Shown here: positions 29,944-40,782 of the stretch, one piece after another
How positions within the stretch are numbered: the first letter of the stretch is position 1
How the letters are laid out: each line of letters starts with the position of its first letter
Assembly: GCF_003797825.1 (NCBI RefSeq)
Contig: NZ_RKME01000001.1
Location: 248,001-312,000 of the forward strand
Length of the DNA: 64,000 nucleotides
From: Gordonia sp. OPL2
GTDB taxonomy: Bacteria > Actinomycetota > Actinomycetes > Mycobacteriales > Mycobacteriaceae
Direction: 5' to 3'
Translations under genes and position numbers: made by a program
Notes under the pieces: generated by a model
Told to the model about the DNA's origin: nothing
Seen by the model: only the letters and a program-made list of their open reading frames with translations
The model's database searches: none

Positions 29944-30597
29944 TCAGTGCCCGACGAGGTATCCGATCCCGGCCATCCCCGCCGCCCACAGCACCGATGC
30001 GAAGGTGCCCATGATGAATTGCTCGCTGGCATGGGGTGCACGTAGTTCGGGGTAACGGGCGAGACTCTTGACCGCGAGGATGACCGCGAGTCCCTCGGGC
30101 CATCCGACGAGGAGAGTGGCTGCGACCGCTCCCCGTTCGAGGTAGCCGATCACGCGACCGCCGCGGAGCGGACCGGCGGTGTCGGCTCCGGCGGACCCGG
30201 AGTCGGTGTTTTCGAGCCCGGTGTCGGGTCCGGCGGTGTCGGGTCCGCCGGTGTCCGGCTCGTGGATGACGATGTCCGAGGCGTCGACGGATTCGTGGAC
30301 GGGCGGGACCCCGCCGACCCGAAGGACGAGCCGGACGACGAATCCGCCCCCGGTGACGGCGGCCGTCAGCGCGGCACAGGTGGCGATGACCAGGCCGGTG
30401 CCGTGTGCCGGCCCGGCGGCGGCCGCGACGATCGCCGCCGACGTCGCGAGCGCCGTGACGACGGCAGTGGTCACGACGTCGATGAGCAGATTGCGTCGAG
30501 GTGGGGTCCGGTGCCGGGCGACGCGGGCGCGCAGGGCCGCCGGGATCGCCGAGGACACGGCGGTCGCGACGAGAAGGACGATGGCGACTGCGGTCAT
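29944..30597 (-). CDS. Membrane protein partner of the SatD-like regulator
   Basis: 217 aa with about five hydrophobic segments: residues 2-25, two between about 45 and 90, and two near the C-terminus (EGLAVILAVKSLARY and FASVLWAAGMAGIGYLVG). A Pro/Gly/Thr/Asp-rich loop (about 110-140, repeated DTGGPDTAGPDTG) lies between. The ATG overlaps the SatD-like stop (ATGA), so the two are coupled. In other actinobacteria SatD genes also sit next to a small membrane protein gene. Function unknown. Confidence 0.68.
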   Translation of the reverse strand: MTAVAIVLLVATAVSSAIPAALRARVARHRTPPRRNLLIDVVTTAVVTALATSAAIVAAAAGPAHGTGLVIATCAALTAAVTGGGFVVRLVLRVGGVPPVHESVDASDIVIHEPDTGGPDTAGPDTGLENTDSGSAGADTAGPLRGGRVIGYLERGAVAATLLVGWPEGLAVILAVKSLARYPELRAPHASEQFIMGTFASVLWAAGMAGIGYLVGH

Positions 30598-31202
30598 TCG
30601 GTGCCTCTCGGATCGGTCGCGCCGTCGGCCCGGGACAGGAGTTCGGTGACCAGTCGGTGGCCGTCGTCGTCGATGTCCCAGCGTGCGCTGCGCAGCCGTT
30701 GCGACATCGCTTGCGGTGTGATGCCGAGTATCTCCGCCCCGTCGGCCTGGGTGACACCGGTCTGCATCACCCGGACCGCCTCGGTTCCGTGGTCGCTGCG
30801 ACCGGCCACGACGTCGGCGAGTAACCGGGCGGCGGTCTGGGCATGGCGGGTCCACGGTGCCACACCGCCCCGGACCGAGATCGGCACCCGGCGACGCTTG
30901 GCGGATTCGACAGCTTCTCGCGCTTCGACGAATGCCGGACCACGTCCCGACCGGGTGGACGTCGGCAAGGGCAGATCGACACTGCCGACTCCGATGCCGA
31001 CGCTCCAGTGTCCGTCGGCGACGAGCGTGATCGCGAGGCGGGCAGCGACGGCCGCCGAGTCGGTGACGCCCTGGACCTCGTCGCCGGCCGTGCGTTCGAA
31101 CGGACGGAACATTCCGGGCTCGCGTGCAGCGATGGTCAGCAGATCGTCGACCCGGTCGATGTCGGTACGACTGCCGCGCTGGTCGATGGTGAGTACGAAC
31201 AC
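30594..31202 (-). CDS. SatD-like protein with C-terminal helix-turn-helix
   Basis: 202 aa. The N-terminal part (MFVLTIDQRGSR, ERTAGDEVQGV, VGIGVGSVDLPLP) fits the SatD family, a fold reminiscent of nucleotide-cyclase-like or ferredoxin-like domains. A helix-turn-helix follows near residues 150-172 (VTQADGAEILGITPQAMSQRL). The GTG start has an excellent GGAGGTGA six bases upstream. Clustered CGTGATCAAG repeats in the promoter suggest autoregulation. SatD proteins have no settled function; DNA binding is inferred from the HTH. Confidence 0.7.
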   Translation of the reverse strand: MFVLTIDQRGSRTDIDRVDDLLTIAAREPGMFRPFERTAGDEVQGVTDSAAVAARLAITLVADGHWSVGIGVGSVDLPLPTSTRSGRGPAFVEAREAVESAKRRRVPISVRGGVAPWTRHAQTAARLLADVVAGRSDHGTEAVRVMQTGVTQADGAEILGITPQAMSQRLRSARWDIDDDGHRLVTELLSRADGATDPRGTE

Positions 31203-31215
31203 CGGACATCACCTC

Positions 31216-31331
31216 CGTGATCAAGCCTAAGGGGTTGATCTTGAGAAATCAAGCACTTAGCCTTGACTATCTCCTACTGACTCTTGTCGTCGCCTTGATT
31301 CTCCGTGATCAAGCTCTTCACCTTGATCACG
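31216..31331. promoter_or_regulatory. Clustered TTGATCA-type operators upstream of the satD-like gene
   Basis: CGTGATCAAG occurs at 31216-31225 and 31304-31313, and its reverse complement CTTGATCACG at 31322-31331. An additional inverted repeat CTTGA-GAAA-TCAAG lies at 31240-31253, and half-sites TTGATC (31235) and CTTGATT (31294) fall between. The first copy overlaps the ribosome site of the satD-like gene. The last reaches the 3' end of the TVP38 gene. The pattern fits cooperative binding by the neighbouring HTH protein. Confidence 0.6.
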
Positions 31332-32070
31332 CCGGATCCGGTGACGACGTCGACCCACCGACGGGCAGGCGTGCGTCCAGGATCAGACCGAGGATGCCGA
31401 CCGCGAACAGGCACGCACTCAGGACCAGCAGGAGGGGATTGCGTTGGCCGGCCATCGCATCGCCGAGGAACACCACGGCAGCCGTACCCGGCGCCATGCC
31501 GATCACACTCGCCACGATGTAGGGGACGGGGCGAACCGATGACAGTGCCGAGCAGTAGTTGGCGACCGAGAACGGGCAGGCGGCGATCAGTCGAAGCGAG
31601 CCGACGGCCAGCCAGCCCCGGCGACTGAGCCGGTACTCGACCGATCGAACCACCGGTTTGGTCAGATACGGCCGCACCCGCTCCCGACCGAGCCTGCGCA
31701 CCAGCACAAACGACAGCATCGCGGCCGTGGTCGAGGCGATGATCGCACCGGTGAAGCCGACGACCGGGCCGAAGAAGATGCCCGCCATGACGGTGAATGT
31801 CGAACGGGGGAACGGGGCGATCGTCACCAGCGCGTAGGCACCGAAGAAGACCCAGACGAAGGCCGGGCCCAGTCCCTCGCCCCAGGACCGCACGCTGGAG
31901 ATGGACGGCATCGGGACGAAGTACGACGCGAGGAGGATCACCACGACGACCGCGGTCGCGGTGAGTGCGGGCCGGATGACACGCCGATCGATCCGCCGGC
32001 GTGAGGTCACCAGGGTCTCCCGGCCGCCCGGATCCGACATTTCGTCGGTGGTGGTGGGCTCGAGAGGCAC
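31327..32070 (-). CDS. TVP38/TMEM64 (DedA-like) membrane protein
   Basis: 247 aa. Hydrophobic segments span about residues 33-53, 70-85, 90-110, 112-125, 190-215 and 220-235. The conserved core is FPRSTFTVMAGIFFGPVVGFTGAIIASTTAAMLSF and the RRLGRER and ACPFSVANY blocks of the VTT domain. The family is linked to lipid scrambling or membrane homeostasis. The GTG start has TACAGT six bases upstream and no ribosome site, so the mRNA is probably leaderless. Matches Rv1491c, just before mutA as in M. tuberculosis. Confidence 0.86.
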   Translation of the reverse strand: MPLEPTTTDEMSDPGGRETLVTSRRRIDRRVIRPALTATAVVVVILLASYFVPMPSISSVRSWGEGLGPAFVWVFFGAYALVTIAPFPRSTFTVMAGIFFGPVVGFTGAIIASTTAAMLSFVLVRRLGRERVRPYLTKPVVRSVEYRLSRRGWLAVGSLRLIAACPFSVANYCSALSSVRPVPYIVASVIGMAPGTAAVVFLGDAMAGQRNPLLLVLSACLFAVGILGLILDARLPVGGSTSSPDPA

Positions 32071-32076
32071 CGGCCC

Positions 32077-32082
32077 ACTGTA
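32077..32082 (-). promoter_or_regulatory. Probable -10 element of the TVP38 gene (leaderless)
   Basis: TACAGT on the minus strand, then six bases, then the GTG at 32070. Spacing fits a transcript that begins at the start codon. Confidence 0.45.
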
Positions 32083-32196
32083 CTCACCGGCGAACGGTGG
32101 TGTGGGTCACGATGCCCTGGATGTGTGGGCCGAGCGAGCGTTCGGCTAAAGTCGGGTACGCGCTCGACCCGGAGCATCACGGAGGTGCCACGTCCC

Positions 32197-34112
32197 ATGT
32201 CGCAGACCCCTGCGTCGACATCCGATCGGTCCGACCGATCGCTCGACGAGGCCTACGAGGCCTGGTCGTCCGCCGCTGCCGCAGTCCTCGCCAAGTCCCG
32301 GCGATCCACCGTCGAGGAGCTACCGGCCGGTGCCGAGGAATTGCTGTCGACGACGACCCCCGACGGATTACGTATCCGGCCTCTCTACACGCGCAAGGAC
32401 GAGGTGCCCGAGTCCGGGCTGCCCGGCGCGTTCCCGTTCGTCCGCGGGGCGGACCCGGACCGTGACGTCGCCCTCGGCTGGCGGGTCACCGAGCGCTTCG
32501 GCGACGACGACACGCCGGCCGAGGACGTCAACAACGCTCTCCTGGAAGCACTCTCGAACGGCGCGAGTGGCCTCTGGCTGTCTCTGGGCGCGGGCCTCTC
32601 GGCCGACGATCTCCCTGCCGTCCTCGACGGCGTCTACCTCGACCTGATCCCCGTCACCCTCGAAGCAGGAGCAGACGGCATCACCGCCGCGCGTGCGCTG
32701 CTGGCCGCGCGGGCGAACGCCGTGGCCGCACCCGCAGCGGCCGAGTCGACGTCGGCGACCATCACCTCGCTCGGCTTGTCACCGTTGACCGCAGCATTCT
32801 CCGGGCGGCCGGGCGTCGACGCCGCCGAGGCGACCGCACTCGCCGTCGACGTCCCTGCCGGGGTCCGTACGTTCCGCGTCGACGGCACCGACTTCGCCAC
32901 CGCCGGCGCGGACAACGGGCTCGAGATCGCCCTGATCGTCGCCGCTGCGGTGACTCATCTCCGGGACCTCACCGCTGCCGGTTCGTCGGCCGCGGATGCC
33001 CTGCGCCAGATCACCTTCGCCGTGGCAGCTGACGACGACCAGTTCGCCACCATCGCCAAGTTCCGTGCGCTGCGCAAGATCTGGGCCCGGGTGGCCGAGG
33101 TGCTCGGTGCCCCGGAAGCAGGTGCGGCGATCACCCACGGCGTCACCGATCTCTCGATGCAGAGCCAGCGCGACCCGTGGGTCAACATGCTCCGCACCAC
33201 GATCGCCGCGTTCGGTGCCGGGGTCGGGGGCGCCGACCAGGTCACCGTGCTCGGTTTCGACGCCGCGATCCCGGCTGAGCGGCGCACCTCGAGCGCGACC
33301 TTCTCCCGGCGCATCGCACGGAACACCCAATTGCTGCTGTTGGAGGAATCGAACATCGGGCGCGTTCTCGACCCGGCGGGCGGCTCCTGGTTCGTGGAGT
33401 CGCTCACCGACGACCTCGCATCGAACGCGTGGACGGTCTTCGCCGAGATCGAGGCCGCCGGTGGTTATCGCGCGGCACTCCGGTCCGGTTGGATCGCCGA
33501 TCGCGTCGGGGCATCGCTCTCTCGACGTGACGAGTCGGTCGCCCATCGGCGAACCTCGGTCACCGGTGTCAACGAGTTCCCGAATCTCGACGAACGCCCC
33601 CTCGGCGGCGACGTCGCCGACACCACGGACCTGCCACACGGCTCGCCGAGGCTCGCCCGGGTCGGGCGCGCCTATGAGGAACTGCGCGACCGCTCCGACG
33701 CGGTCCTCGCGCAGACCGGCCGCCGTCCGTCCGTGCTGATGCTGCCGCTGGGGCCGGTGGCCGAGCACAACGGTCGTACCACCTTCATCGCCAATCTCCT
33801 TGCCGCAGGCGGAATCACAGCCGTCAACCCGGGCCCGCTGACGGCCGACGGCATCGCGGCCGCGGTCGCGGACGCGGGCACGCCGATCGCGGTCGTCTGC
33901 GGGACGAAGCAGCGCTACGCCGACGACGGCGCCGCGGCGCTGGCCGCCGCACGCGCCGCCGGGCTGTCGACGGTGCTGTTGGCAGGCCCCGACAAGGAAT
34001 GGCCCGACGGCGACGACCGGCCGGATGCCTCGCTACGGGTCGGGATCGACGCCGTCGCGACCCTCACCGGACTGCTCGAGAAGCTGACCCACGAACCGGC
34101 GGGAGCGACGTC

Positions 34113-34116
<4 letters not shown>
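32197..34116 (+). CDS. mutA: Methylmalonyl-CoA mutase small (beta) subunit
   Basis: 639 aa. The N-terminal TIM-barrel part is recognisable ([21 protein letters not shown], the [30 protein letters not shown] block). The C-terminal cobalamin-fold region is degenerate: [11 protein letters not shown] stands where MutB has DGHDRG, so this subunit does not bind B12. It forms a heterodimer with MutB, interconverting methylmalonyl-CoA and succinyl-CoA. ATG 32197 follows GGAGGT by ten bases; GTG 32185 is a possible earlier start. A TAAAGT element at 32147 may be the -10. Its stop overlaps mutB (ATGA). Confidence 0.95.
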
Positions 34117-36406
<2,290 letters not shown>

Positions 36407-36407
<1 letters not shown>

Positions 36408-37456
36408 TGGCCGATCAACCCGGTGCCGGCGGGCCCGGCGGTGGACCGAACGCCGTGGCGAGTCGTCGGACGATCGACGTCGACGGGCTCGCCGCGGCCG
36501 TCCTGGAGGATCGGCGCGCCGATCTCGCGCGCGCCATCACGCTCGTCGAGTCGACCCGCCCGGATCATCGCGCGGCCGCGCAGGAACTGCTGCTGGCGCT
36601 GACCCCGCACTCGGGGAACTCGTTCCGCGTCGGGATCACCGGCGTGCCCGGGGTCGGTAAGTCGACCACCATCGAGACGCTCGGGATGTACCTGATCGAG
36701 CAGGGCCACAAGGTGGCTGTGCTCGCGGTCGACCCATCGTCGACGCGGACCGGGGGTTCGATCCTGGGCGACAAGACGCGGATGGGTCGCCTGTCCACGT
36801 CGAAGGACGCCTACATCCGACCGTCCCCGACGTCGGGCACCCTGGGCGGCGTCGCGAAGGCGACCCGTGAGTCGATCGTGCTGCTCGAGGCGGCCGGCTT
36901 CGACGTCGTGCTGGTCGAGACGGTCGGGGTGGGGCAGTCGGAGGTCGCCGTCGCGAACATGGTCGACACGTTCACGTTCCTCACGCTCGCGCGGACCGGT
37001 GATTCCTTGCAGGGCATCAAGAAAGGCGTCCTCGAGCTCGCCGACGTCGTCGTGGTCAACAAGGCCGACGGCAAGCACCTCAACGAGGCGAAGGGCGCCG
37101 CCCGGGAGTTGAGCAACGCTCTCAAGCTCATCTATCCGCACGATGCGCTGTGGGTGCCGCCGGTGCAGACGATGAGCGCGATCGAGAACACCGGCGTCGA
37201 CGAGTACTGGGATGCGGTCCTGCGGCACAAGAAGACCCTGTCCGACGCCGGACAGTTCACCGCGCGGCGCAATCAGCAGCAGATCGACTGGACGTGGGCC
37301 ATGGTCGACGACATCGTGTTGTCGCGGTTGGCGGGCAGCGCGGAGGTGAAGTCGATCCGCAGGGATGTCGAGCAGCAGGTACGCACCGGCGACCTCACAC
37401 CTGCCCTGGCGGCGCAGCGCATCGTCGACGCTTTCGACCGTCGTTCGCCGTCCTGA
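36407..37456 (+). CDS. meaB: MeaB-type GTPase, chaperone of methylmalonyl-CoA mutase
   Basis: 349 aa G3E GTPase. Walker A GVPGVGKS is at residues 79-86, followed by the AVDPSSTRTGGSILGDKTRM switch region, VETVGVGQSE (Walker B/switch II) and NKADG for guanine recognition. It protects MutB and gates cofactor loading and exchange. The ATG shares one base with the mutB stop (TGATG); GTG 36404 is an in-frame alternative. Matches Rv1496. Confidence 0.95.
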
Positions 37457-37553
37457 CCTGACAGTCGTCCGCCAGAAGGGCTTTTCGCGACACGGTTGTT
37501 GTGGAAATGGTCACCAGTCTTGGCCGCTCTGAGATCGACCTGTTACTTTGCTT

Positions 37554-37578
37554 AGGATCACCTTATCAAGGTGATCCT
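37554..37578. promoter_or_regulatory. Perfect 11-bp inverted repeat upstream of the secreted protein gene
   Basis: AGGATCACCTT, spacer ATC, AAGGTGATCCT. It lies 97 bp after meaB and 68 bp before the TTG start of the next gene. There is no T-run after it, so an operator for a dimeric regulator is more likely than a terminator. No regulator gene is adjacent. The left flank TTAGGAT could be part of a promoter. Confidence 0.5.
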
Positions 37579-37645
37579 TGCCGGGGGTCGATCATGTGGA
37601 TCGCGGGCGGCGAGCTGGGGAAGTTCTGGTAGAGAGGTTGGGCGC

Positions 37646-39040
37646 TTGCTACGCCGTCTGACGATCATCGTGTTGGCCGCTGTCATCACCTTCGGGTTCG
37701 CCGAGAGTCATGGTTCGCTGGTGGCGCCGGCCGGCGCGGTCCCGGCCTCACCGCCGTCCACGTCGGCTCAGCCGACCGCGTCCTCGCCGAACGCGAAGCA
37801 GTGTGTCGGTTCCGATTTCGCCACACTCGGCAAGATCTACGACGCGATCTTCGATTCCTTCCTGCCGTATCTGCCGCCGCAGGTGAAGCGCGACAAGGAC
37901 AAGATCAAGGCGCAGACCCACCGGGACATGGACCGGCTGCGCATCTCGAACATGCTCGTGTCGAACCATCCCAACCAGCTCGGTGCCCAGCGCGGTGACC
38001 CCATCATGAAGTACCGCGATCCGATCTCGCTGTACGTCGTGTCGCAGCTGCTGAACATTCGCCACGGCAAGCAGTTCCAAGCCGTCACGGTCGAGAACCT
38101 CACCTTGGCCCAAGCCGTCGAGACCGCGTGGTTGCTGATCTACACGACGGTCATCATCCCGCTCACGGTCGTCCTGAGCGCGGTGCCGAACATCGCGCCG
38201 ATCTGGGGGCCCATCAATGTGCGCTTCCTCGTCACCCTGCCGTTCTACGTCGGCATCTACGGGGCGCGGTATGTGTACCAGTTCATCTCGAGTGCACTGG
38301 TCAACTCCTGTCTCGTGTCGATGACGAAGGAGGAGCGTGACCGGGCGGGTAAGCCGATCAAGGATCTGCGGTTCTCGGGGTCGGTGCCGAAGTTCATCCA
38401 GGACATCGCCGGACAGGTCGATCTGGCGGATCAGAAGGGCTGTGAGCCGATCGGCAACCAGCCGATGTCGCGCATCGTCGACCGCACGACGAAGTACCTG
38501 ACCGACGCCAACAAGGATCCGGCGACCCGGGCTGCGATCGCCGCCATCTCCAAGGACGTCGAGAACCGGATGCGCAACACCTGGGTGCCGGTCAATCTCA
38601 TCCCGGCCGACCCGGCCGACTACAACCAGATCGAGGGCATCATCTCGCTGTTGGGTGGCTACGTGTCGCCGGACATCCCGATCACCATCGGGGACAACAG
38701 TTTCGGAATCGCCACGGGCGGTGCCCCACTCGACATCGTCCTCGGACTGGTCCACAACTTCAATCAGGGCAAGAACATGGGTGCGCAGGTCCGGCTCTGG
38801 GACCTCCCGGTCACGAAGTCGATGACCGCGGCGTACTACACGATGTACTTCAGCATCTACGTCGCTCAGGTCATCTACGCGAACGCGCTGCCGATCGCGC
38901 TGCCCGGGATCGCCAATCTCGTGCCCCGCCCGTTCGGACTGTTCTACGCGCCGTTGAACTTCGGTTTCACCGCGTATCACAACGTCCTGCGCTCGATGTG
39001 CTTCGCCGAGGACAAGAAGGTGGAGGCCGCGGTCGCATGA
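37646..39040 (+). CDS. Secreted or membrane-associated protein of unknown function
   Basis: 464 aa. A signal sequence is evident (LLRRLTIIVLAAVITFGFAES, then PAGAVPAS), followed by a Ser/Thr/Pro stretch. The mature part has internal hydrophobic stretches (AWLLIYTTVIIPLTVVLSA, FLVTLPFYVGIYGARYVYQF, AAYYTMYFSIYVAQVIYANA) and four Cys, in KQCVGSD, NSCLV, KGCEP and SMCFAE, probably two disulfides. TTG 37646 is chosen because AGAGAGG lies eight bases upstream. The stop overlaps the lipase gene (ATGA), so the two are coupled. I do not recognise the family. A pore, lipase chaperone or lipid-binding role would fit, but none is shown. Confidence 0.72.
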   Translation: MLRRLTIIVLAAVITFGFAESHGSLVAPAGAVPASPPSTSAQPTASSPNAKQCVGSDFATLGKIYDAIFDSFLPYLPPQVKRDKDKIKAQTHRDMDRLRISNMLVSNHPNQLGAQRGDPIMKYRDPISLYVVSQLLNIRHGKQFQAVTVENLTLAQAVETAWLLIYTTVIIPLTVVLSAVPNIAPIWGPINVRFLVTLPFYVGIYGARYVYQFISSALVNSCLVSMTKEERDRAGKPIKDLRFSGSVPKFIQDIAGQVDLADQKGCEPIGNQPMSRIVDRTTKYLTDANKDPATRAAIAAISKDVENRMRNTWVPVNLIPADPADYNQIEGIISLLGGYVSPDIPITIGDNSFGIATGGAPLDIVLGLVHNFNQGKNMGAQVRLWDLPVTKSMTAAYYTMYFSIYVAQVIYANALPIALPGIANLVPRPFGLFYAPLNFGFTAYHNVLRSMCFAEDKKVEAAVA

Positions 39041-40191
39041 TGCGGACACCGACTCGCAGCGTGGCGATCATTGCCGCCATCGTCCTCGGGGTCATCGGCC
39101 TGATCTCGGCGCCACCCGTCCACGCCGCCCCGCAGCAGGGCGCCGGGACCGTGCTCAGTACGACGGACATCACCGGTCGACCGGATGCCAAGGTCGCCGG
39201 CGCGGGCCGGGTGATCTCCATGACCTATCTCTCCGAGGCGCCCGACGGGCGACTCGTCCCGGTGCGCGGCACCGTGATGATCCCGTCGAAGGCACCCCGC
39301 CCCGGTGGCTGGCGCGTCCTCGGCTATGCCCACGGCACCGCCGGACTGGGTGATGACTGCACGGTCACTGACCGGATGGGTCACCAAGGGCGATACGACG
39401 ATTGGCTCGGACCGTGGCTGAAGGACGGCTACGTCATCACGGCGACCGAATACGCCGGGATCGGTGGGCCCGGCCCCCACGCGTACCTCGATGGGGCCGT
39501 CGCCGGCAAGAATGTCCTCGATTCGGTGCGTGCGGCGCGGACCGTGGTCGCACGGCAGTCGGGGACCGTGTCGAAGGGGTTCGTGACCAGCGGTGCGTCG
39601 CAGGGTGGCCATGCGTCGCTCTGGGCGTCGCATCTCGCCTCCTCGTACGCGCCGGAACTCACCGATGTCGGCGGTGTCGTCAACTCGCCGCCGGTCGGAC
39701 TCGCTGAGTACTTCGAGACCCTGCGGCCGGGCTTTCCTCCGATTGCGGTGCCCGACTACGTCACCTACTTCTCCTACGTCCTGGCCGGGCTGAAGGTCGT
39801 GCGTCCCGACGCTGACGTCGACTCGTATCTGACACCGCTGGGCCGCAAGGTCGTCCGGGATGCGATGACACTCTGCTACCCGAATCAGGGACGCGCCACC
39901 AAGGGCCTGACCGTCGGACAACTCATCGCCCGGCCATTCTCCGAGGGTCCGCTGATCCCAGCGCTGCGGGATGTGACGCGGGTTCCGACCTCGGGATATC
40001 GTGCGCCCCTGTTGATTCAGCAGGGCACGCTCGATCCGGTGGCGTTCGCACCGCTGACCGAGCAGTTCGTGTCGCAGGCACGGTCGAACGGAACGACGAT
40101 CGACTTCCGTACCGCGCAGGCGGGCCACGGCCTGGGTGCGTGGTCGGAGACAGCCGCTCTGCGATGGGCGGATCAACAGCGCTGGCCCTGA
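39037..40191 (+). CDS. Secreted lipase/esterase (secretory lipase family)
   Basis: 384 aa alpha/beta hydrolase. Signal peptide: SVAIIAAIVLGVIGLISAPPVHAAPQ, cleaved near HAAP. GYAHGTAGLGDDC holds the oxyanion region, Ser188 in GASQGGHAS is the nucleophile, Asp in GTLDPVAF and His in AGHGLG complete the triad. It resembles the LIP secretory lipase family more than LipL, which holds the equivalent place (Rv1497) in M. tuberculosis. Substrate is likely an acylglycerol or ester outside the cell. Coupled to the unknown secreted protein upstream, which may be its partner. Confidence 0.85.
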   Translation: MMRTPTRSVAIIAAIVLGVIGLISAPPVHAAPQQGAGTVLSTTDITGRPDAKVAGAGRVISMTYLSEAPDGRLVPVRGTVMIPSKAPRPGGWRVLGYAHGTAGLGDDCTVTDRMGHQGRYDDWLGPWLKDGYVITATEYAGIGGPGPHAYLDGAVAGKNVLDSVRAARTVVARQSGTVSKGFVTSGASQGGHASLWASHLASSYAPELTDVGGVVNSPPVGLAEYFETLRPGFPPIAVPDYVTYFSYVLAGLKVVRPDADVDSYLTPLGRKVVRDAMTLCYPNQGRATKGLTVGQLIARPFSEGPLIPALRDVTRVPTSGYRAPLLIQQGTLDPVAFAPLTEQFVSQARSNGTTIDFRTAQAGHGLGAWSETAALRWADQQRWP

Positions 40192-40226
40192 GGCCCGGGC
40201 CCGCCTCGCCACCGCGCCGTCCCGAC

Positions 40227-40332
40227 CTGGATGTCGCTCGATCGTGCCCTGGATGTCGCCGATCGTGCCCTGGATGTCGCCGATCGTGCCTTCGAATTCG
40301 CTGACTGTGTCCTGGATGTCGCCGATCGTGTC
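40227..40332. repeat. Tandem 21-bp minisatellite, five units
   Basis: Units at 40227 (22 bp), 40249, 40270, 40291 and 40312. The best unit is CTGGATGTCGCCGATCGTGCC; the fourth is diverged. The minus-strand reading gives a heptad GTIGDIQ repeated, which runs into antisense frame of the lipase and has no upstream start. So it looks like a coiled-coil coding relic or a DNA-level repeat. Confidence 0.75.
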
Positions 40333-40397
40333 CGGCGGGTGTTCCGGCGGACGGTGTCGGCCTGTCCGGCCCTCGTGGTGTGCCCGATCAGCGTGAT

Positions 40398-40692
40398 TCT
40401 GGGCACGATCGGCGAAAAGTTGGACACGGTCGGCGGGAGTGGCGGCGTGGGCCGGGGCGAGATCCCGCCGACGGTGTCCTCGAGTTCCGCGATCGTGTTC
40501 CGACTCTCGCCGACCGTGCGCGCGGATCCGCCCATGCTGTGCAGGATTTCGCCGACGAGATCGGGGAGTTCCGACCCCGCTGTGTCTTATCGTGACAACC
40601 GACCCGATCCGCAGACACGACTGGCCGGCTCCCGGGCACGATCGGCGCAGAGTTGGGCACGATCGGCGAAAAGTTGGACACGATCGGCGAGG
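40398..40692. repeat. Dispersed, partly inverted copies of the 21-bp unit
   Basis: GGGCACGATCGGCG, the reverse complement of the core of the 21-bp unit, occurs near 40398 and 40636, with related copies at about 40657 and 40678, some followed by AAAAGTTGGACAC. Further degenerate 21-bp steps lie in 40470-40530. The array therefore has arms in both orientations. Confidence 0.55.
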
Positions 40693-40712
40693 GGCGGGGG
40701 TGGCCCCGACGA

Positions 40713-40747
40713 CTCAGGCCCGCCCGATCGTATCGGGCGGGCCTGAG
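40713..40747 (-). terminator. Strong hairpin after the siderophore-binding protein gene
   Basis: A 16-bp perfect stem (CTCAGGCCCGCCCGAT and its complement) with a three-base loop begins 36 bases after the stop of the minus-strand gene. No U-tract follows, which is common for actinobacterial terminators. It would work in both directions. Confidence 0.65.
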
Positions 40748-40782
40748 AGGTGAGACGAGCTGTGCCCGTGACGCTTCGGTCG

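Larger units (their letters stand above)
40192..40782. other. Repeat-rich intergenic region
   Basis: 591 bp without a supported gene. Open frames exist on both strands but consist of repeat-derived heptads or Arg/Ser-rich shadow sequence. It contains the 21-bp tandem array, dispersed relatives of the same unit, and a strong hairpin next to the siderophore-binding gene. Confidence 0.6.

Noticed and set aside
37552..37570. TTAGGATCACCTTATCAAG as an iron box
   Set aside because: Only 12 of 19 positions fit the IdeR consensus; it is the left part of a longer, different palindrome.
37554..37578. Palindrome as terminator of meaB
   Set aside because: It is 97 bp after the stop, has no T-run, has only moderate GC and directly precedes the next promoter region, so an operator is more likely.
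40227..40332. Possible CRISPR array
   Set aside because: The units are directly tandem without unique spacers and no cas genes are nearby.
40231..40746. 171-aa plus-strand open frame across the 21-bp repeats
   Set aside because: It is made of repeat heptads followed by Arg/Ser-rich sequence, has no ribosome site, and no family likeness.
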